Origin: Bifidobacteriaceae bacterium
GTDB lineage: Bacteria > Actinomycetota > Actinomycetes > Actinomycetales > WQXJ01
Direction: 5' to 3'
DNA: 9,737 nt
Assembly: GCA_031256885.1 (NCBI GenBank)
Contig: JAIRPS010000216.1
Span: forward strand, 1 to 9,737
Below the pieces are notes generated by a model. The model saw nothing but the letters and a program-made list of their open reading frames with translations, did no database searches and had not been told where the DNA came from. Of the stretch, positions 6,903 through 9,737 are shown in pieces (position 1 is the stretch's first letter; every line of letters begins with the position of its first letter). Made by a program: the position numbers and the translations under genes.

Positions 6903-7067
6903 CTAGTTGTTGAACCGGTTCACCTGATGAACGGTTGGGTGCTCATCTGGGTTTCTCATATGCGGCAAACGATACCACTGCACACAACACAACACGCCAA
7001 CACCTGCAATCAAAGCAATAGTTAGATACAACCATACGGGTGAGAACCAACGTTCTATGCCGTCCAT
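6903..7067 (-). CDS. Small single-pass membrane protein, 54 aa, unknown
   Basis: This is a 54-residue protein with one membrane helix at about 12-31 (VWLYLTIALIAGVGVLCC). A polar tail ending DEHPTVHQVNRFNN follows. ATG 7067 lies 2 nt after the stop of the upstream gene. There is no visible RBS, so translation probably depends on coupling to that gene. A longer reading from 7163 would lie inside the upstream gene and I rejected it. It could also be a displaced C-terminal part of the preceding membrane protein, since that protein ends just after entering a third hydrophobic segment. I recognise no family. Confidence 0.5.
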   Translation of the reverse strand: MDGIERWFSPVWLYLTIALIAGVGVLCCVQWYRLPHMRNPDEHPTVHQVNRFNN

Positions 7068-7069
7068 AA

Positions 7070-7420
7070 CTATGTAAAAAGTACAGGTGCTGCTATCAAT
7101 GTTGTGGCTGCGCCAATTCTTTTCCACATTGGAAAGCCGCTGCATAATGCACAATTTGTCCATGTCAGCGAAATGCCGTGTTCTTTCACAAGAGTTCTAG
7201 GGAACCGCCACAGGAGGACTGCTGCCAAGCTGAACAAACTAGCAGCGCTAGCTGCCGCTACTTTTACAAAATTGGGTAAACCTGAAGTCACAACAAAAAG
7301 AACCAAGGGATCCCAAATTAGCAACACTGACACTTCCAACCATGTTGGTAATGGGCGGCGGTAGGGCACATGCATATCTGAGTTGATTTGATTGCGTGGT
7401 TTACCATCATCATGACTCAT
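7070..7420 (-). CDS. Small membrane protein, 116 aa, unknown
   Basis: A polar N-terminal 25 residues (MSHDDGKPRNQINSD) precede two membrane helices at about 28-46 and 49-71. The segment WRFPRTLVKEHGISLTWTN (71-89) follows, and then a final hydrophobic stretch at 102-115 that runs to the stop. The 'two helices, then basic turn, then GISLTW' layout is loosely like the start of bacterial PH-like membrane proteins, but the rest of such a domain is absent. I treat this as a weak resemblance only. ATG 7420 was chosen over 7486 because an AGGAG lies 7 nt upstream, and the longer form would overlap the previous gene. It is 38 bp downstream of the 232-aa gene and probably in the same transcript. Confidence 0.65.
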   Translation of the reverse strand: MSHDDGKPRNQINSDMHVPYRRPLPTWLEVSVLLIWDPLVLFVVTSGLPNFVKVAAASAASLFSLAAVLLWRFPRTLVKEHGISLTWTNCALCSGFPMWKRIGAATTLIAAPVLFT

Positions 7421-7427
7421 TAGAAAA

Positions 7428-7432
7428 CTCCT
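7428..7432 (-). promoter_or_regulatory. Ribosome binding site deciding the 7420 start
   Basis: AGGAG on the minus strand, 7 nt before ATG 7420. It supports the short form of the membrane protein rather than the frame's first ATG at 7486. Confidence 0.75.
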
Positions 7433-7458
7433 ATTAGTTTCACGCTGTTGTCCATATA

Positions 7459-8157
7459 TTACCTTCTCTCTCGACATTTTTGACAATTCATTGCAGTCAA
7501 AATTCGTAATGTGTCTCTGCGCCCAAAAATGATCCGCTCAACTTTAGTTGCAAGAGGCTCCGTCAAAACACGTACTTGAGATTCTTGGCGCCATCTATCA
7601 AAATCTTCCCAACTATCATCGCCCCATTCTGGATCCCAACCGGTAGTTAGTGAAGTGAAATCGGCTTCATAACAATACGTAGTTTCATTTGCGGAAGTGA
7701 TGGAAATTGTATAGTAACAGCGTAAATTATGGAATATGAAGTATCCAACCTCACCGACGCGAGTTGCTAGATTGCTGTCGTGCTGCGGCAATACTAAAGC
7801 ATGCGAATGGTTGTGAAGCATTGCATGATCAAACAGTATGCTTGCTACTTGCACTCTAAAATCAACGCTCGGAGGCAGGCGCCAACAAACGTTCCCACAT
7901 GCGCAATCAATTGCGAATTGAGCATCAGGCTCAGTTCCGTGACGCATCACACCTTGTTTCGTCTTGCATAGCATCCAACACTCAGAATCGAATAACACCC
8001 AACGTGTAGATTGCCGGTTTCGTTTTCTAACCCATTTCTGCACATCTTGGCTACTATAAAGCATCACATTTTCACTGTTCTCACTACAGCCAATAACCGG
8101 ATATGCGATGTTAGTGTCATGTAAACAGTGTGTAGTAGTTGTGTTGATTGGTTTCAT
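7459..8157 (-). CDS. Soluble Cys/Trp-rich protein, 232 aa, unknown
   Basis: This is a 232-residue protein without signal peptide or membrane helix. It is unusually rich in Cys, Trp and His. Clusters include CWMLC (60-64), CACGNVC (85-91), LRCYY (145-149), an acidic-aromatic patch GWDPEWGDDSWEDFDRW (173-189) and a terminal CQKC (225-228). The spaced cysteines could bind metal, but no complete known zinc-ribbon pattern is clear. AAGGAG (8162-8167) lies 4 nt before ATG 8157, a strong RBS, and the ATG overlaps the stop of the 35-aa ORF upstream (ATGA). Position directly after the tandem effector/membrane pairs would fit an immunity protein or an effector-associated protein, but I recognise no family and this is inference. 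It is AT-richer than the left-hand genes. Confidence 0.7.
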   Translation of the reverse strand: MKPINTTTTHCLHDTNIAYPVIGCSENSENVMLYSSQDVQKWVRKRNRQSTRWVLFDSECWMLCKTKQGVMRHGTEPDAQFAIDCACGNVCWRLPPSVDFRVQVASILFDHAMLHNHSHALVLPQHDSNLATRVGEVGYFIFHNLRCYYTISITSANETTYCYEADFTSLTTGWDPEWGDDSWEDFDRWRQESQVRVLTEPLATKVERIIFGRRDTLRILTAMNCQKCRERR

Positions 8158-8261
8158 TTCACTCCTTTCAAGTGACCAACAGGCGCTTTATCGCAACCTG
8201 ACTGTGCTTGGCCAACAGCATGCCGGTAACCAAACGTTGCCAAAGAAATCGTTGCATCCAT
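8154..8261 (-). CDS. 35-aa ORF, probable truncated third copy of the effector C-terminal module
   Basis: Reading MDATISLATFGYRHAVGQAQ and ending GHLKGVK, this ORF sits exactly where the 89-aa protein sits in the neighbouring unit: TGA-A-ATG after the 133-aa membrane protein, with GGAGG (8271-8275) 9 nt upstream. ISLATFGY resembles IMVTTYGL at the same place in the 89-aa protein. The basic, conserved C-terminal half (ARHSA...KVS-N-YFA...GRD) is absent, and the stop overlaps the next ATG (ATGA). It is either a remnant left by deletion or a coupling mini-ORF that still delivers ribosomes to the 232-aa gene. It is a short ORF, but its signals are as good as those of its neighbours. Confidence 0.55.
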   Translation of the reverse strand: MDATISLATFGYRHAVGQAQSGCDKAPVGHLKGVK

Positions 8262-8283
8262 TTCAAAAGACCTCCGGTAAAAC
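8259..8283. repeat. 25-bp direct repeat, copy 1, at unit junction
   Basis: Identical to 8936-8960 except at one base (A at 8268 versus T at 8945); the shared part includes GACCTCCGGTAAAAC. On the minus strand it encodes the VLPEV end of the membrane protein, the stop, the RBS and the ATG of the following gene. Distance between copies is 677 bp. Confidence 0.85.
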
Positions 8284-8664
8284 AACTGTCAGCAACAATA
8301 CTCCAGTCACCAACAAAAAACAGCTAAGAATGCGTAAGTAGACGGTCACAAAATTATTGACATAAGCGTTTCGATACTTTACAGCTATAAATATCCCAAC
8401 TGCCCCTAACATCAAATCGACACAACCAGTTGCTAAAAGTATCCACAATGGAATCATGTCTGAATCGGGCGAAGATGAATATTGGGGAGCAATTAATGCA
8501 AGCGCAGACGATATGTTTCCGGAAAACAATGTTAGCAGTGTCGCATAAGTGGCGTAGCGAATCCAGGCAGGCATTTCAAACACAATCCAACCTGTGCCAA
8601 AAGTTGTAGATATAAGAAATAAGAATGCAGTTATTGTTGCAAATATTGCTGTTACATTTCCCAT
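8263..8664 (-). CDS. 133-aa four-helix membrane protein, copy 2 (candidate immunity protein)
   Basis: Predicted membrane segments lie at about 4-23, 36-59, 72-95 and 107-130. It aligns without gaps over its full length with the 133-aa product of 8940-9341, with 56 identical positions by my count. Shared blocks are TAIFA (5-9), IPLW/VPLW (71-74), IAVK(Y/F)R (93-98), YVNN (101-104), LRI (110-112) and VVLPEV (127-132). It follows the 89-aa protein by 4 nt. GGAAGGG (8677-8683), which also encodes the GRD end of that protein, is the likely RBS at a longish 12 nt. The alternation with effector-like C-termini suggests an immunity protein acting in the membrane, so the matching effector may act on membranes. 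I recognise no family, so this is inferred from layout only. Confidence 0.75.
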   Translation of the reverse strand: MGNVTAIFATITAFLFLISTTFGTGWIVFEMPAWIRYATYATLLTLFSGNISSALALIAPQYSSSPDSDMIPLWILLATGCVDLMLGAVGIFIAVKYRNAYVNNFVTVYLRILSCFLLVTGVLLLTVVLPEVF

Positions 8665-8668
8665 GTTT

Positions 8669-8938
8669 CTAGTAGTCCCTTCCAGTCAAACCGCTAGTCG
8701 CAAAGTAGCTATTACGCGACACTTTAATTGAGGTAGGTCTCGTGCCGCGTCTAGCTTCTATTCGCAATGCAGGCTTGCCGTTGGCCGATGCTTCTGCTGA
8801 ATGCCGGGCAGCGAGGCCTCTCAAAACTGACTTAACCGCGCGTGCTGTTCGTGTAATAATTGAGTTTGCCTGAAGAGCATTCCCAGTCTTGGTAGTATCA
8901 AGACCGTAAGTAGTTACCATAATTTCTTCGCTATTCAT
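8669..8938 (-). CDS. 89-aa free-standing paralogue of the upstream effector C-terminus (candidate orphan toxin module)
   Basis: This is an 89-residue basic protein with no signal peptide or membrane helix. From about residue 19 on it aligns with the end of the protein entering at the right edge. Shared positions include RAVK (33-36), ARHSA (44-48), the KP-LR/GP-LR segment (55-59), ARR (62-64), KVS-N-YFA (72-80) and L-GRD (84-88). Its first 18 residues (MNSEEIMVTTYGLDTTKT) have no counterpart there but resemble the start of the 35-aa ORF at 8154-8261. ATG 8938 was chosen because GGAGG (8948-8952) lies 9 nt upstream and the stop of the previous gene ends one base before it; an ATG at 8980 lies inside that gene. 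A short stand-alone copy of an effector C-terminus behind the complete gene is the usual look of an orphan module in polymorphic-toxin loci. The activity is unknown. Confidence 0.75.
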   Translation of the reverse strand: MNSEEIMVTTYGLDTTKTGNALQANSIITRTARAVKSVLRGLAARHSAEASANGKPALRIEARRGTRPTSIKVSRNSYFATSGLTGRDY

Positions 8939-8960
8939 TTCAAATGACCTCCGGTAAAAC
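8936..8960. repeat. 25-bp direct repeat, copy 2, at unit junction
   Basis: Partner of 8259-8283 with a single mismatch. It spans the end of the upstream membrane protein gene, its TGA, the RBS GGAGG and the ATG of the 89-aa gene. Much stronger DNA conservation here than in the surrounding paralogous genes suggests recent recombination at, or selection on, this junction. Confidence 0.85.
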
Positions 8961-9341
8961 CACAAGAAATACCAAGGCACCTGTGGCTAACAGTAAGCAA
9001 ATAAATATCCGCAGAGCAACCGTCAATAAATTATTCACATATTCTGAACGAAACTTCACTGCAATAATTAGTCCAAATGTTCCCAGCAGAATATCTGCAA
9101 TACTAACCACTAAAGCTACCCATAAAGGGACTTTCTCAGATTGCAATATTGTCAAATCAAACATTTGGTAAACAGCAAAACCTGACATAAAATTTCCTAG
9201 CCAGTATGCTGCTGCAATAGCACATAGCGAATACCGTTGCCACCAAACCATTGGAAACATTAAATCCTTTCCAGCTAGAGTGGTTATTACAATAAATGGA
9301 AACACCGTCACCCATGCAAATATGGCAGTGATCATATGCAT
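8940..9341 (-). CDS. 133-aa four-helix membrane protein, copy 1 (candidate immunity protein)
   Basis: This is the paralogue of 8263-8664 with the same length and four hydrophobic segments (about 4-22, 36-58, 72-95, 107-129). The best-conserved part is IAVKFRSEYVNN (93-104) between helices 3 and 4, together with the C-terminal VVLPEV (127-132). Helix 2 and the loop at 58-70 are the most diverged, which in an immunity protein could be the specificity-determining part. The start is ATG 9341; a second ATG two codons on (MITAIF) aligns less well in length. GGAAGGG (9353-9359), located in the GRD codons of the preceding gene, lies 11 nt upstream. The gene starts 3 nt after the stop of the effector-like gene and ends one base before the next ATG. 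Confidence 0.78.
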   Translation of the reverse strand: MHMITAIFAWVTVFPFIVITTLAGKDLMFPMVWWQRYSLCAIAAAYWLGNFMSGFAVYQMFDLTILQSEKVPLWVALVVSIADILLGTFGLIIAVKFRSEYVNNLLTVALRIFICLLLATGALVFLVVLPEVI

Positions 9342-9344
9342 TAT

Positions 9345-9737
9345 TTAGTGATCCCTTCCGCTAAGACTGCGAGAAGCAAAATAGGTATTTATCGAAACTT
9401 TTGTGGCTGTGCTCCCAGGGCTACGGCGGGCTGCCTGACGAAGAGTAGGCCCACCTTTAACAGAGCTTCCAGCTGAATGACGAGCAACAGGTTTCTTGAA
9501 AACTGGCTTAACAGCACGCACGCTTCCTGTAACGCTTATGCCAGCCTGGTGCGCACGCCCAACGCCGGCCGCTCTAAGACTGCGAGCAGGAGCAATGACT
9601 ACTGATGCCACATCTATGAGCGATGAAACCACCGCTTCTTTCGTACTAATTTCCTTTTTAGTTGCTCTATATATATTGTTTCCAGCGCTTAGCACTGCAG
9701 CAGCTCCTGCGGCGGCTCCACAGATTCCTGCTGTGGC
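9345..9737 (-). CDS. C-terminal 130 residues of a larger protein, candidate polymorphic toxin/effector (runs off right edge)
   Basis: The frame is open from the edge to the TAA at 9345, so a GTG at 9695 is not needed as a start. The visible part begins with an Ala/Gly-rich hydrophobic stretch (GICGAAAGAAAVLSAGN), then YRATKKEISTKEA and a second hydrophobic segment (VVSSLIDVASVVIAPA), then RSLRAAGVGRA. I recall this 'Ala/Gly-rich, N-YRA...IS..EA..D..' pattern from the linker just ahead of the toxin domain in actinobacterial WXG/LXG-like polymorphic toxins. The last 65 or so residues form a basic module ending KVSINTYFASRSLSGRDH, which recurs in the 89-aa protein downstream. The N-terminus, which would show the secretion route, is outside the window. 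No catalytic motif is recognisable, so effector status is an inference from architecture. Confidence 0.7.
   Translation of the reverse strand, partial: ATAGICGAAAGAAAVLSAGNNIYRATKKEISTKEAVVSSLIDVASVVIAPARSLRAAGVGRAHQAGISVTGSVRAVKPVFKKPVARHSAGSSVKGGPTLRQAARRSPGSTATKVSINTYFASRSLSGRDH

Larger units (their letters stand above)
8154..9341 (-). repeat. Tandemly repeated gene cassette: [133-aa membrane protein + small basic protein]
   Basis: Two successive units are laid out identically on the minus strand. Unit 1 is 9341-8669 (membrane protein, then the 89-aa module). Unit 2 is 8664-8154 (membrane protein, then the 35-aa stump). The unit start positions are 677 bp apart for both genes (9341 to 8664; 8938 to 8261), with the same one-base stop/start gap. 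Protein similarity is moderate, so the duplication is old apart from the nearly identical junction. Confidence 0.75.

Noticed and set aside
7421..7486. 138-aa form of the membrane protein starting at 7486
   Set aside because: It overlaps the end of the 232-aa gene and ignores the good AGGAG before 7420.
8669..8980. 103-aa form of the orphan module starting at 8980
   Set aside because: The extra residues lie within the membrane-protein gene, and the RBS and stop/start spacing point to ATG 8938.
6743..9737. Insertion sequence, integrase or tRNA attachment site to explain the AT-rich island
   Set aside because: No transposase-like ORF, terminal inverted repeats, target duplications or tRNA gene could be seen in the window.

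Overview
The window reads as chromosomal DNA from an actinomycete (Actinomycetota). The evidence is an ECF transporter block whose four proteins, in order, resemble the Streptomyces SCO2322-SCO2325 type. In addition there is a LytR_C-domain protein coupled to a 'VapB-like' small protein, a pairing I associate with actinomycetes, and a left-edge protein beginning MTSPDDP...LTRRALR. I cannot name genus or species. Base composition is moderate in the left two thirds and clearly more AT-rich on the right: by hand count 32/60 G+C at 1441-1500 against 20/60 at 9001-9060.

Left (1-4814): a proline-rich protein runs leftward off the window from an ATG at 460. Divergent from it is a tightly coupled four-gene plus-strand operon. 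It encodes a secreted, membrane-anchored protein with a transcobalamin-C-terminal-like (DUF4430-like) domain, an ECF T component (CbiQ family), a fused double ECF ATPase and an S component. Together they look like a complete energy-coupling-factor vitamin importer with a surface ligand-binding protein. Cobalamin is the most attractive ligand, but this is inferred. The divergent intergenic region carries two near-identical 16-bp direct repeats and an enclosing inverted repeat.

Middle (4761-6742, minus strand): a LytR_C membrane protein and its coupled 121-aa partner converge on the ECF operon, overlapping it by 54 bp. Upstream of them lies a secreted protein with a FIVAR-like helical domain and two bacterial Ig-like (Big_2-like) domains.

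Right (6903-9737, minus strand): this is an AT-richer accessory cluster, all in one direction with tiny gaps or overlaps. It looks like a polymorphic-toxin style cassette. The C-terminal end of a larger protein enters from the right edge and is followed by a 133-aa four-helix membrane protein. Next come an 89-aa free-standing paralogue of that C-terminus, a second 133-aa membrane paralogue (about 56/133 identical by my hand alignment), and a 35-aa ORF that looks like the stump of a third C-terminal copy. A 232-aa cysteine/tryptophan-rich protein and two small membrane proteins close the cluster. I recognise no named family for these. The toxin/immunity reading rests on architecture (effector C-terminus, orphan C-terminus, alternating paralogous membrane proteins) and is the main candidate novelty of the window.
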